Positions 15,493-24,399 of a stretch of 64,000 nt of DNA are shown here, piece by piece. Position numbers and translations under genes: made by a program. The stretch covers positions 186,001 to 250,000 of the forward strand of contig DIXM01000002.1 in assembly GCA_002436025.1 (NCBI GenBank). Reading direction: 5' to 3'. The first letter of the stretch is position 1; each line of letters begins with the position of its first letter. Source of the stretch: a candidate division Hyd24-12 bacterium UBA6080. GTDB lineage: Bacteria > Fermentibacterota > Fermentibacteria > Fermentibacterales > JCC-6. The notes beneath the pieces were generated by a model. It was not told the DNA's origin. It did no database searches and saw only the letters and a list, made by a program, of their open reading frames with translations.

Positions 15493-16436
15493 GGGAAACC
15501 CCGTGCGGAATCACCATTCCCGACGGCCCGGTTCTGCTGACCGGTGCAGCGGGGTTCGTTGGTGCACACCTCATGCAGGGTCTGGGGCTGGGGGAGGGCG
15601 ATGCCGCTGCCGATGTCACTGACGCCTTTTCCGTTCCCCCGGGCGTTACAAGGGTCGCATGGCGGCTTCCCGAACCCGCTCCCGAGAGCCTCGGCGGGTT
15701 TCGAAGCGTCGTTCACCTGGCAGCCCTGTCTTCCGTTGAGGGTTCACACCGGAACCTTCGGAATGTCTACGGTGTCAACCTTATGGGCGTCATAGAACTG
15801 CTGTGTTTCGTGCAGTCCCGGTGCCCTGGCGCCCGGGTACTGCTTGTGAGCTCCTCGGAGGTTTACATGCCATCGGAGCTTCCCCTCGGGGAGGACTCCC
15901 CCCTTCAGTTCCGAAGCCCCTACGCTGCCAGCAAGGCTGCAGCGGAGCAGGCAGCGGCGCATTTCCGCAGGGAAGAGGGGATTGATGTCGTCACGGCACG
16001 GTCTTTTCCCCATTACGGTCCGGGTCAGGCCGGCAATTTTGCGCTTCCCTCGTTCTGCCGCAGGATCATCGAGGCCCGGAGGGAAGGCTTAACGACGCTC
16101 AGAGCGGGAAACCTCTTTCCTGTGCGTGACTATCTTCATGTGAAGGATGTGGTGAGGGCTTACGCCGTTCTCCTTTCCCTGGGCGACCCCGGTGGAGTTT
16201 ACAATGTCTGCAGCGGAACGGGGGTTTCGATGGGGGAGATGCTTGAACTCCTTCTGAAGGTGTCCGGAGCAACTCTTTCCGTTCGCACCGACCCCGCACT
16301 CGCCAGGGAGGGTGATCATTTCAGGCAGGTGGGCAATCCCGCCAGGCTTCGGGCGCTTGGGGGGTTCGCTCCATCCGTAGGACACGGGGAAGGTCTCGCC
16401 GAGCTCTATTCCTGGTGGAACCGGAGGATCCCATGA
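15489..16436 (+). CDS. NAD-dependent sugar epimerase/dehydratase (extended SDR)
   Basis: A 315-residue Rossmann enzyme: VLLTGAAGFVGAHL nucleotide loop, SSSEVY, and the active-site SPYAASK (Tyr-x-x-x-Lys). The C-terminal GTGVSMGEMLELLL followed by a DP-x-L-x-REGDH region is most like GDP-4-keto-6-deoxymannose reductase (Rmd). A GDP-mannose-derived deoxysugar such as GDP-rhamnose is therefore a possible product. No GDP-mannose 4,6-dehydratase is in the window, so this is tentative. ATG 15489 overlaps murB by four bases. Confidence 0.8.
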   Translation: MRETPCGITIPDGPVLLTGAAGFVGAHLMQGLGLGEGDAAADVTDAFSVPPGVTRVAWRLPEPAPESLGGFRSVVHLAALSSVEGSHRNLRNVYGVNLMGVIELLCFVQSRCPGARVLLVSSSEVYMPSELPLGEDSPLQFRSPYAASKAAAEQAAAHFRREEGIDVVTARSFPHYGPGQAGNFALPSFCRRIIEARREGLTTLRAGNLFPVRDYLHVKDVVRAYAVLLSLGDPGGVYNVCSGTGVSMGEMLELLLKVSGATLSVRTDPALAREGDHFRQVGNPARLRALGGFAPSVGHGEGLAELYSWWNRRIP

Positions 16437-18577
16437 ACTTTGTTCCCTTGATTCTGACGCTCTCCATAGAGCTGACGCAGTGGACCCATCACCCGCATTT
16501 CGGCGCGGTCAACCACATGATCACCGACGGGGAAAGTGTGATCGCCGCGACTGCGGGGGGGATCCTGTTCTGTACCGCCTCCGCCGGAGGCCTTTCGTTC
16601 GACTCCACATGGACCTACCAGAACCACCTGATCTGGGACAGGGTTTCAAGCCTCCACCGCGATGAAGAAGGCAGCCTGTGGGTGACCTACCTCGGGGCCG
16701 GAATTGAAGTATTCCACCCGGACGGGTCAGTCACATCGTACGGCCAGCTCGAGGGTCTTCCCCTAAACCTCATGATCAACCAGGTCCACCCGGACACTGT
16801 CCTGTACGCAGCGACAACCCAGGGGTTGTCAGTAAACAACGGCGGTTACTTCATCACGTACAACGAGAGCAGTACGGGCGGCGGGCTTCCGAGCTCCGTT
16901 GTGAACTGCGTGGCCCCCTCCGACTCCGGGCTGCTGGTGGGCACCTACTCCGGGCTCGCACTGCTCCTTCCGGGCCAACCGCCCTCTGATGCCTCATCAT
17001 GGCGGGAGGTGCCGCTTCTCTCGGGCAGCACCGTTAACGGCATCACCTGGCGCAACGACACGTTGTGGGTTATCGCCAGCGACAGGGTGTACCTTTGCCC
17101 TCCGGGCGGTCAATGGGCGCTCCAGTCATCTTTTCCGGGAACACGGGCGACATCGGTCCTGAACAGTTCCTCCGGTATCATCGTCGGGGGGCAGGATGCG
17201 GTCTATACCTTGGCCGAAGGCTCCTGGACTGAAGTTGAGGGCGAGTTCATGGGCGGTCTGGTCACTGCTCTCGGCGAGGTGAACGGTGGCGGGATAGTGG
17301 CCGGCATGATGAACTCCATCTCCGAGGAGAGGCTTGAGGGGCCCGGTCTGGCCCTTATCTCAGGCGGAACCGTCACCAGGCACGTTCCTCCGGGCTGCAT
17401 CTCCAACGATATCGAATCCATTGGCGTCAACTCCACCGGGATTTCCTGGGTCGGCGCTCACCGCTCCGGTGTGGGATACTACAACGGTTCGCAGTGGCGA
17501 GCTGTTTCCGGCGCAATGCCAAGCAACAATCAGATCTTCGCCGTTGGTGTCCGTGAAAACACCGTTTTTGCCGCTGCGTGGCATTTCGGGGTAACATGGC
17601 TCGACTGGGACGGCCAGTCCGTGCAGGGCGGCATCACTTTCACGACCGAGGACGGCCTGCCGAACGATCAGATCAACGCCGTGTCGGTGTGGGATGACGG
17701 AACCGCGTGGTTCGCCCACGAGCCCTTCTGGCAGGCCTCAGGCGAGCCTTCCGGAGTCAGCAGGTTGAGCTGGCAGCCCGGTGTTCCCGAAACCGCAGTG
17801 TTCAGTGTGATCTCAAGCGCGGGAAGCCTTCTGGGCAAGGAAGTGAAGGACGTAGCCGCGATTTCGGCCACAAGCGCATGGGCGGCGACAACCGACGGAC
17901 TTGCGCTGGTTTCGGCAGACACCGGAGTGGAAAGGGTATACTCGACAGCCGAAGGGCTTCCCTCCAACAATGTGTTGAGCGTGGCCGTGACCAGGAACGG
18001 CGATGTCTACGCCGGAACCGCTACTGGTCTGGCACGGGTGCGTGACGGTGTAGTTTGGGTGGTGAACGGAGTGACGGGTTCAGTGGGCAGCCTTTGCCCC
18101 GACCACAGGGGCGGCGTATGGGCGGCGGTTCCCGGAGCCCTTTACAGGATCGGCTCGGAGGACGAACTGCTTGCCTTCACGACCTACAACACCCCTCTTC
18201 CCGAGATGGACATCAGAGACATCGCCTGCGACTGGGAGTCGGGTCGATTGTGGCTTGCCACGTCCCACGGGGTATGGGCAGCTGATATCGGACAGGGTCT
18301 TGGCGGTGATCCCACATCAGCCGTGCTCTATCCGAACCCTTTCCGTCCCGGGGCCGGGGAGGTGCTGGGTATCGCCGGCGTGCCCGACGAACCCATGGAG
18401 TGCAGCATTTTTGATCTCTCGGGGGGGCTTTTGTACCGGTGCGAAACGACTGGCAGGAACGACTTCGCCTGGGACGGTTCCTCCTCTGACGGGTCTCCGG
18501 TGCCGTCGGGCGTTTATATTCTCATCCTTGAAGGACAGGGTGTGTCCGGGCTTCTGAAGTTTACCTTGGTCCGGTGA
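16433..18577 (+). CDS. Secreted two-component-regulator-type beta-propeller protein with C-terminal FlgD-like sorting domain (paralog)
   Basis: A 714-residue paralog of the protein at 6715-8949. It has a short leader without basic residues (MNFVPLILTLSIELTQW), repeated propeller blades (GSLWVTYLGAGIEV, GRLWLATSHGVW, GLPSNNVLSVAVT) and a C-terminal FlgD-like domain. That domain has the classic LYPNPFRPG opening, a WDG core, PSGVYILIL and a LVR ending. The order of motifs, including two SNNQIFA/NNQQIFA-type segments, matches the first paralog, so this is a duplication within one operon. Coupled by an ATGA overlap to the epimerase; rmlA follows after 13 bases. Likely exported to the cell surface. 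Confidence 0.85.
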   Translation: MNFVPLILTLSIELTQWTHHPHFGAVNHMITDGESVIAATAGGILFCTASAGGLSFDSTWTYQNHLIWDRVSSLHRDEEGSLWVTYLGAGIEVFHPDGSVTSYGQLEGLPLNLMINQVHPDTVLYAATTQGLSVNNGGYFITYNESSTGGGLPSSVVNCVAPSDSGLLVGTYSGLALLLPGQPPSDASSWREVPLLSGSTVNGITWRNDTLWVIASDRVYLCPPGGQWALQSSFPGTRATSVLNSSSGIIVGGQDAVYTLAEGSWTEVEGEFMGGLVTALGEVNGGGIVAGMMNSISEERLEGPGLALISGGTVTRHVPPGCISNDIESIGVNSTGISWVGAHRSGVGYYNGSQWRAVSGAMPSNNQIFAVGVRENTVFAAAWHFGVTWLDWDGQSVQGGITFTTEDGLPNDQINAVSVWDDGTAWFAHEPFWQASGEPSGVSRLSWQPGVPETAVFSVISSAGSLLGKEVKDVAAISATSAWAATTDGLALVSADTGVERVYSTAEGLPSNNVLSVAVTRNGDVYAGTATGLARVRDGVVWVVNGVTGSVGSLCPDHRGGVWAAVPGALYRIGSEDELLAFTTYNTPLPEMDIRDIACDWESGRLWLATSHGVWAADIGQGLGGDPTSAVLYPNPFRPGAGEVLGIAGVPDEPMECSIFDLSGGLLYRCETTGRNDFAWDGSSSDGSPVPSGVYILILEGQGVSGLLKFTLVR

Positions 18578-18590
18578 TTTGGGGGGGAGC

Positions 18591-19325
18591 ATGAAGGGCG
18601 TTGTACTGGCGGGGGGGCTTGGATCGCGGTTGCGTCCGCTTACAAGCATTACGAACAAACATCTTCTTCCTGTCTATGACAGACCGATGATCTACCATCC
18701 ACTGGGCACCCTCGCGGGGGCAGGTGTGCAGGATGTGATAGTCGTTACCGGCGGCAACAGTGCCGGTGATTTCATGAGGCTTCTGGGCGACGGCAGAAGC
18801 TTCGGCTTTCGCTGCCTGAACTACGCCTTCCAGGAGAGGGAGGGCGGGATCGCCGAGGCGATAGGTCTCTCCAGGGCATTCGTGGGGGACGAGAAGTTCG
18901 TGGTCATCCTTGGCGACAACATCCTCGAAAACCCCATCACGCAGTATGTCGAGGCCTTCTCCCGCCAGGACGGGGGTGCCCGGGTCCTGCTGAAGAGGGT
19001 CAGGAATCCCAGGGACTACGGTGTCGCACAGGTGGAGAACGGGAAAGTGGTCTCCATAGTTGAGAAGCCGGCGGTCCCCGTGAGCGATTTCGCCGTGATA
19101 GGGGTTTACATGTACGACGCCCGTGCCTTCGAGCTCATCGAAACCCTCAAGCCTTCCGGAAGGGGCGAACTCGAAGTCACTGATCTGAACAACGCCTACA
19201 TCCGGATGGGTCAGCTGGAAGCGGACGAGATAACGGGCTGGTGGAGCGACTGCGGCGCCAGCATCGACAACCTGCTGGAAGCCAATGTGAGGGTTTCGGA
19301 GATATTGGGAAAGGATAGGCCATGA
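18591..19325 (+). CDS. rmlA: Glucose-1-phosphate thymidylyltransferase
   Basis: It joins glucose-1-phosphate and dTTP to give dTDP-glucose. The 244 residues have the nucleotidyltransferase signature GVVLAGGLGSRLRPLT, then KHLLPVYDRPMIYHPL, the metal-binding VILGDNI, and VEKP. The length matches the short archaeal-like/RmlA2-type form and lacks the C-terminal allosteric helices of long RmlA. The start at ATG 18591 has a GGGGGG run upstream. It is followed with a four-base overlap by rmlB, but no rmlC or rmlD is present. Confidence 0.92.
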   Translation: MKGVVLAGGLGSRLRPLTSITNKHLLPVYDRPMIYHPLGTLAGAGVQDVIVVTGGNSAGDFMRLLGDGRSFGFRCLNYAFQEREGGIAEAIGLSRAFVGDEKFVVILGDNILENPITQYVEAFSRQDGGARVLLKRVRNPRDYGVAQVENGKVVSIVEKPAVPVSDFAVIGVYMYDARAFELIETLKPSGRGELEVTDLNNAYIRMGQLEADEITGWWSDCGASIDNLLEANVRVSEILGKDRP

Positions 19326-20353
19326 AGGTTCTTGTCACGGGTGGAGCCGGCTTCATCGGGTGTAACTTCACCAGGCTCCTTGTCAGGACAAGACCCTCCT
19401 GGAAGGTGGTGGTGCTGGACAAGCTCACCTACGCCGGTCGAACCGAGAACCTCGATGATGTGGCGGGAAGCCCCGCGTTTCAGTTCTTGAGGGGTGATAT
19501 CTGCGATCCCGCAGCAGTGGCTGCGGCCATGAAGGGGTGTGACGCGGTCGTGAATTTTGCGGCCGAAACCCATGTGGACAGATCGATTGAAGAGGCTTCC
19601 TCGTTCGTGCGCACCGATATCGAGGGGGTGAGGGTACTTCTCGAGGAGTTCCGGAAAGAGCACCGGGCGCTTTTTCTTCAGGTTTCCACCGACGAGGTTT
19701 ACGGCAGCGTCGAGACGGGGTATTCCCTCGAGACCGACCAGCTCTGCCCGAGAAGCCCCTACTCCGCCTCAAAGGCAGGGGGCGAGCTGCTTGCCATGAG
19801 CTACCACCACACTTACGGCACGCCCGTTGTGGTGACCCGGGCCTCGAACAACTACGGCCCGTTCCAGTACCCCGAAAAGCTTGTTCCCCTTTTCATCACC
19901 AATGCGCTTGACGGTCTGCAGTTGCCTCTTTATGGTGACGGGCTGAACAGACGGGACTGGCTTTACGTCGAAGACCACTGTCGTGCCCTTCTGATGGTTC
20001 TAGAAAAGTGTCCCTCCGGGGCGGTTTACAATGTCGGCGGGGGATTCGAGAAGTCCAACATGGAGGTTACCCAGGCCGTGCTCGAAGCGGTGGGCGCCGG
20101 TCCCGATCTCATCAGGTACATAGAGGACAGACCCGGCCACGATCGCCGTTACGCGCTGGACATTGGCCGGATCCTCAAGGAGACCGGCTGGTTCCCGCTT
20201 GTGGGTTTCGAGGAGGGCATCAGAGCAACGGCGGAATGGTACCGCACCAACCGCAAATGGTGGGAAACCATAAAGTCCGGCGAATTCGGGGAGTACTACA
20301 GACGCATGTACCAGGACAGACTGGGCCAATCCAGGGGGGCGGTTCCGGAATGA
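19322..20353 (+). CDS. rmlB: dTDP-glucose 4,6-dehydratase
   Basis: It converts dTDP-glucose to dTDP-4-keto-6-deoxyglucose, the branch point for rhamnose, fucosamine and related sugars. The 343-residue extended SDR shows GGAGFIGCNF at the NAD site, the substrate-recognition LDKLTYAG, STDEVYG with catalytic Asp-Glu, SPYSASK with the Tyr/Lys pair, RASNNYGP, and GDGLNRRDWLYVEDHC. All are diagnostic of RmlB rather than other epimerases. It overlaps rmlA by four bases and the next gene by four. Confidence 0.95.
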   Translation: MKVLVTGGAGFIGCNFTRLLVRTRPSWKVVVLDKLTYAGRTENLDDVAGSPAFQFLRGDICDPAAVAAAMKGCDAVVNFAAETHVDRSIEEASSFVRTDIEGVRVLLEEFRKEHRALFLQVSTDEVYGSVETGYSLETDQLCPRSPYSASKAGGELLAMSYHHTYGTPVVVTRASNNYGPFQYPEKLVPLFITNALDGLQLPLYGDGLNRRDWLYVEDHCRALLMVLEKCPSGAVYNVGGGFEKSNMEVTQAVLEAVGAGPDLIRYIEDRPGHDRRYALDIGRILKETGWFPLVGFEEGIRATAEWYRTNRKWWETIKSGEFGEYYRRMYQDRLGQSRGAVPE

Positions 20354-21285
20354 GGATCCTTGTCACGGGAGGGGCCGGCTTCATCGGAAGCCATCTCTGC
20401 GAGAGGCTTCTGGAAATTGGTCACAAGGTGGTGGCCCTCGACAACCTGATAACGGGCAGCACCGACAACATCGCCCACCTTTCCGGAAGGGGCGACTTCA
20501 GTTTCATCAGGCACGACGTCACTGAATACATCTACCTGCAGGGCCCTGTCGACTTCATCTTTCACCTCGCCTCTCCGGCCAGCCCGGTTGACTACCTGGC
20601 ATATCCCATTCAGACCCTGAAAGTCGGCGCCCTGGGAACCCACAAGGCCCTTGGGCTGGCCCGGGAGAAGGGGGCGGGCATCCTTCTGGCATCCACCAGC
20701 GAGGTTTACGGCGACCCCCTTGTCCACCCGCAGCCCGAGTCCTACTGGGGAAACGTGAACCCTGTCGGCCCCAGGGGAGTGTACGACGAGGCGAAACGGT
20801 TCGCCGAGGCCCTGGTGTTCGCCTACCACAGAACCCACGGCGTCGACACCCGTGTTGCCAGGATATTCAATACCTACGGCCCCAGGATGAGGGCGGAAGA
20901 CGGCCGGGTGGTGCCGGCCTTCATATGCCAGGCACTCGACGGCAGGGATCTCACCGTTTTCGGCGACGGCACCCAGACCAGGAGCTTCTGCTTCGTGTCG
21001 GACACGGTGAACGGCCTGATAAGGCTCATGGAAAGCGGGTTCCACGAACCCGTGAACATCGGTAATCCCCACGAGATGACAATTGTCTCGTTCGCCAGAC
21101 TGATCCAGAAGGCTGTGGGAAAGGGCGGGGGCATAAGGTTCGATCCTCTGCCCCTCGACGACCCCAAGATCCGCAGACCCGACATCTCAAGGGCCCGGGA
21201 GGTTCTGGGATGGGAACCTGTGGTGAGCCTCGAGGAGGGGTTGATCCCAACCATCGAGCATTTCAGAACGGCAGTGCGTAAATGA
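20350..21285 (+). CDS. UDP-glucuronic acid decarboxylase (UXS-type SDR)
   Basis: It probably converts UDP-glucuronate to UDP-xylose. The 311 residues match the UXS family closely: VTGGAGFIGSHLCERLL, VDFIFHLASPASPVDY (the ASPASP-x-x-Y loop is a UXS hallmark), LASTSEVYGDP, YDEAKRFAEAL (Tyr-x-x-x-Lys), and RIFNTYGPRM followed by GDGTQTRSFCFV. No UDP-glucose dehydrogenase lies in the window, so UDP-glucuronate must come from elsewhere. Coupled to rmlB and to the export gene by four-base overlaps. Confidence 0.9.
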   Translation: MRILVTGGAGFIGSHLCERLLEIGHKVVALDNLITGSTDNIAHLSGRGDFSFIRHDVTEYIYLQGPVDFIFHLASPASPVDYLAYPIQTLKVGALGTHKALGLAREKGAGILLASTSEVYGDPLVHPQPESYWGNVNPVGPRGVYDEAKRFAEALVFAYHRTHGVDTRVARIFNTYGPRMRAEDGRVVPAFICQALDGRDLTVFGDGTQTRSFCFVSDTVNGLIRLMESGFHEPVNIGNPHEMTIVSFARLIQKAVGKGGGIRFDPLPLDDPKIRRPDISRAREVLGWEPVVSLEEGLIPTIEHFRTAVRK

Positions 21286-22475
21286 TCCTCTTCCCTGCGC
21301 TTCCGCTCATCCTCACCCTCCAGCTGCCCGCTATGACAAGCCCCTTGGAAACATCAACACCTTCTGTCGGTTACTCCGAAACACTTTCGAGGGATGCGTA
21401 CATCCTGGGGCCGGGAGACGTGCTCACGGTGGTCGTGGAAGGTGGATGCAACGATGTGATGCTGCTTTCGGGACTTCTTCCCACTGCGGTCTGCTCCGTG
21501 TCGGGCGACGGGCTGCTCCAGGTGTCGGGAGTGGGCCAGATATCGGTTGACGGCATGTCCATGCAGGAAGCCCAGCAGCAGCTTCAGGCCCTGGTACGCA
21601 GGTACTACCCTGGATTGAACATCGGGCTTTCCCTGTCGGAACCCAGGATGCTGAACGTCTGGGTCTCCGGCATGGTTGACAAACCCGGCGGGTATTCACT
21701 TCTGGCTATCCAGAGGGTGTCGGACCTTGTCCTTGTCGCAGGCGGAGTGACTCCCTACGGTTCCAGGGTGGGGGTCATGAACCATCCCGATGGCAGCTCA
21801 CAGGGTGTAGACCTTTCTTTTGGACCCGACGGTCAGCCAGTCTGCGATCCATACCTCGTGAACGGCGCCTCGGTAGTGATACCCCTCGTTGACACACCGG
21901 TTTTCCTTGCCCGCCCCGGGGAGGTGCTGCTGTCGACTGACGGCACCGTTCTGCCAAATGCCAGGCATCAGGTCGAGGCGTGGGACTCGGTCGCGGGAGA
22001 GACAGTGGTTGAGTTCCTGGGGAGGACGGGAGGTCCCGAAGGCCGCATTGACATGGCGCGAAGCGTTCTGGTCTCAGGAGGACAGGAATACCCGATCTGG
22101 AGCAGTTCACAGGGCATCATTCAAGCCCCCGTGCTTCCCGGCGACACTCTCAGGATGGCCATTCTCGGCAATCAGGTTTTCGTCGCCGGAGCTGTGAACG
22201 ATCCGGGAGCGGTTCTCTACCAGAGCGGAATGACGGTTCGGGACTGCATCGACATGGCCGGAGGCGCCGTTGTCACCAGCAGGATAGGCAGTACCGTGCT
22301 GTCCCGAATGGGGGAGGAGCATGCCAGGGGATCGGAAGCACTTTCGCTGGAGGCAAGACCCGGAGACGTCATCGAAGTTCCCCACAGCTTTGAATCCCGT
22401 TACCAGACAACCATCGTGATCCTTGCGAGTCTTGTCACAATGACCGCGACGATCATCAACCTTACGAGGGACTGA
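21282..22475 (+). CDS. Wza-like polysaccharide export protein with SLBB domains
   Basis: A 397-residue envelope protein. After a hydrophobic leader comes the polysaccharide export domain opening with YILGPGDVLTVVV, the repeat VSGMVDKPGGYSL (SLBB) at about residue 130, and a second SLBB-like VAGAVNDPGAVLYQSG at about 305. No lipobox cysteine is present. The last 24 residues instead form a hydrophobic helix, recalling the C-terminal outer-membrane helix of Wza. It would form the periplasm-spanning secretion channel, together with the Wzz-like protein encoded one base downstream. Confidence 0.88.
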   Translation: MILFPALPLILTLQLPAMTSPLETSTPSVGYSETLSRDAYILGPGDVLTVVVEGGCNDVMLLSGLLPTAVCSVSGDGLLQVSGVGQISVDGMSMQEAQQQLQALVRRYYPGLNIGLSLSEPRMLNVWVSGMVDKPGGYSLLAIQRVSDLVLVAGGVTPYGSRVGVMNHPDGSSQGVDLSFGPDGQPVCDPYLVNGASVVIPLVDTPVFLARPGEVLLSTDGTVLPNARHQVEAWDSVAGETVVEFLGRTGGPEGRIDMARSVLVSGGQEYPIWSSSQGIIQAPVLPGDTLRMAILGNQVFVAGAVNDPGAVLYQSGMTVRDCIDMAGGAVVTSRIGSTVLSRMGEEHARGSEALSLEARPGDVIEVPHSFESRYQTTIVILASLVTMTATIINLTRD

Positions 22476-23704
22476 TGCAGGACAAAAACGGGGAGTTCAG
22501 ATTCACTGACACCTTCACCGCAGGGGTGATACGCGCTATAGCATTGAACATCAGGAAGATAATCACGGTTTGCATCGTCGCCGCCCTGGCGACATCGGCA
22601 TACACCCTTCTGGTAAAGAAGCAGTGGGCTTCCTGGGCTCTTCTGATGGTTCCGGGCGAGCAGACCTCAAGCTTCGGGCTCGGGAGCCTTATGGGGATGG
22701 ACCTCAGCGGCTTCGGAGGCGGTATGCTCGAGGACCTGCTGCCGACCCAGGGTGGTGGAACCGACATCACGATAGTCCAGCAGGTTCTTTTGTCCCGGCC
22801 TGTTCTCGAGCAGATCATTCTCAAGTACGACCTGATCTCCAGGCTCAACACCTCCAATATGGAGAGGACCGTCGAGAAGTTCACAAAACGGGTGGCCGTC
22901 ACCCTCACCCCAGAAAACCTGCTCCTTGTCTCGGTTAAGGCGGAAAGCCGCACCGAATCCGCAGCCATGGTGCAGGACCTCATCGATCTCTCGAACAGGC
23001 AGCTCTCCCTGATGGTCACCAGCAGGGCGAGGCGGGCCAGGATTGAGACAGAACGGTCGCTTTCCGTGGCGCATGATTCCCTGACGGCCGCCAACGCAAG
23101 GCTCGAGGCCTTCCGTTCCGAGACCGGCTTCCTGGTGCCCGAACAGGGCAGCGTGATGGTTGCCGTACTGTCGGAAATGCAGCGCGAGCTCATTCTTGCC
23201 GGTTCGGAGCTATCTTCGATATCCTCAGGTGTATCCGCCCGCTCTTCCTCGTGGGCAAGGGCTTCTGCCAGGTACGAATACCTGCTCGAAGCGGTAAGCG
23301 GTCAGATCACGGGAGAGGGCACGGGACTCATGGCCTTCCCCCCCCTCGACAGCCTGCCCTCAATGATGAGAAGCTATGAAGAGCTTTACCTCGAGGTGGA
23401 AACCAGAAGAATGGTGTACCTGCTCCTCCGTCAGGAACTCGAGAACCTCAGGATCGAGGAGGCCCGGGAAAGTCCGACCATCGAGGTGCTTATCCCGCCA
23501 ACTCCGGCCCACGAGCGGGTCTTCCCGAGGAGGACCACGAAGGTCCTCATGATCACCGCGCTGGCCTTCTTGATCTCGGTGGGATGGATAATCACCCTTG
23601 AGTGGTTCCGGTCGGTCATGAGGGGTGGCAGCGGTACCTTCTGGAGGGAGACATGGCAAACCCTGGTCAGCCGGCTTCGCACAAGAGCCCCACGGAAGAC
23701 CTGA
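22475..23704 (+). CDS. Wzz/GumC-like chain-length determinant or polysaccharide co-polymerase
   Basis: A 409-residue inner-membrane protein: first transmembrane helix about residues 29-46, a long periplasmic region with coiled-coil helices (about 170-330), a proline-rich PPTPAHERVFPRR stretch, and a second helix about 350-368. This is the Wzz domain plan. The C terminus has no Walker motif, so the tyrosine kinase of Wzc is absent. It shares one base with the Wza-like stop (TGATG). Its 3' end overlaps the phoB start by 52 bases. Confidence 0.88.
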   Translation: MQDKNGEFRFTDTFTAGVIRAIALNIRKIITVCIVAALATSAYTLLVKKQWASWALLMVPGEQTSSFGLGSLMGMDLSGFGGGMLEDLLPTQGGGTDITIVQQVLLSRPVLEQIILKYDLISRLNTSNMERTVEKFTKRVAVTLTPENLLLVSVKAESRTESAAMVQDLIDLSNRQLSLMVTSRARRARIETERSLSVAHDSLTAANARLEAFRSETGFLVPEQGSVMVAVLSEMQRELILAGSELSSISSGVSARSSSWARASARYEYLLEAVSGQITGEGTGLMAFPPLDSLPSMMRSYEELYLEVETRRMVYLLLRQELENLRIEEARESPTIEVLIPPTPAHERVFPRRTTKVLMITALAFLISVGWIITLEWFRSVMRGGSGTFWRETWQTLVSRLRTRAPRKT

Positions 23705-24399
23705 CGGGCGTTACCAGCCCTGAAGGCCCGGTGGCCGTCGTCGAAGACGAGGAAGACATCGCCGGGCTGGTTGGAATTCATCTTGAGAAGGCTGGCTTCA
23801 GAACCATTCTGTTCCATGATGGCGCCGGGTTTCTGGCCTGGCTTGGAGATCATGTACCCGCCCTCGTTATCCTTGACATCATGTTGCCCGACATTCAGGG
23901 AACCGATCTCTGCAGGACCATCCGCAGCTCTGAAAGGTTGAGCGCAGTTCCCGTGATAATGCTCACCGCCCTCGGCCATGAAACCGAGAAGGTCCTGGGC
24001 CTTGAACTCGGTGCGGACGACTACATGGTCAAACCCTTCTCACCAAGGGAACTCGTGGCCAGGGTAAGGGCGGTTCTTCGGCGTTCGAGAGTGAAAACGG
24101 ATACCCCCAGGGAGATCAGGTGGGGGCCCATTGTCCTCAGACCCGCTTCGTTCGAGGCTCTGCTGGGCGGCAGCCCGATGCTCCTCACACCCACCGAGTT
24201 CAGGATCCTTCTGGCCCTGCTGGAGGGAAACGGGAGGGTCCTCTCCCGGGCAAGCCTGCTCGACCTTCTGTGGGACGGCGAGAAGTTCGTTTTTGAAAGA
24301 ACCATCGATGTTCATATCGCCCACATCAGGGAGAAGCTCGGTGAAGCGGGAAGCCTGCTTCTCAGTGTCAGGGGAATCGGCTACAGGATGGTAAATTGA
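23653..24399 (+). CDS. phoB: PhoB-like OmpR-family response regulator
   Basis: A 248-residue transcription factor: receiver domain with Asp32 of the acidic pocket, phosphoacceptor Asp75 in LVILDIMLPD, and Lys in DDYMVKPF. A winged-helix DNA-binding domain (about 150-245) ends with LLSVRGIGYRMV. ATG 23653 has a strong GGAGGGAG site but lies 52 bases inside the wzz-like gene. It is coupled by TTGA to the PhoR-like kinase, and the pst genes follow. This context makes a phosphate-response role likely, though name assignment rests on context as much as on sequence. Confidence 0.88.
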   Translation: MANPGQPASHKSPTEDLTGVTSPEGPVAVVEDEEDIAGLVGIHLEKAGFRTILFHDGAGFLAWLGDHVPALVILDIMLPDIQGTDLCRTIRSSERLSAVPVIMLTALGHETEKVLGLELGADDYMVKPFSPRELVARVRAVLRRSRVKTDTPREIRWGPIVLRPASFEALLGGSPMLLTPTEFRILLALLEGNGRVLSRASLLDLLWDGEKFVFERTIDVHIAHIREKLGEAGSLLLSVRGIGYRMVN

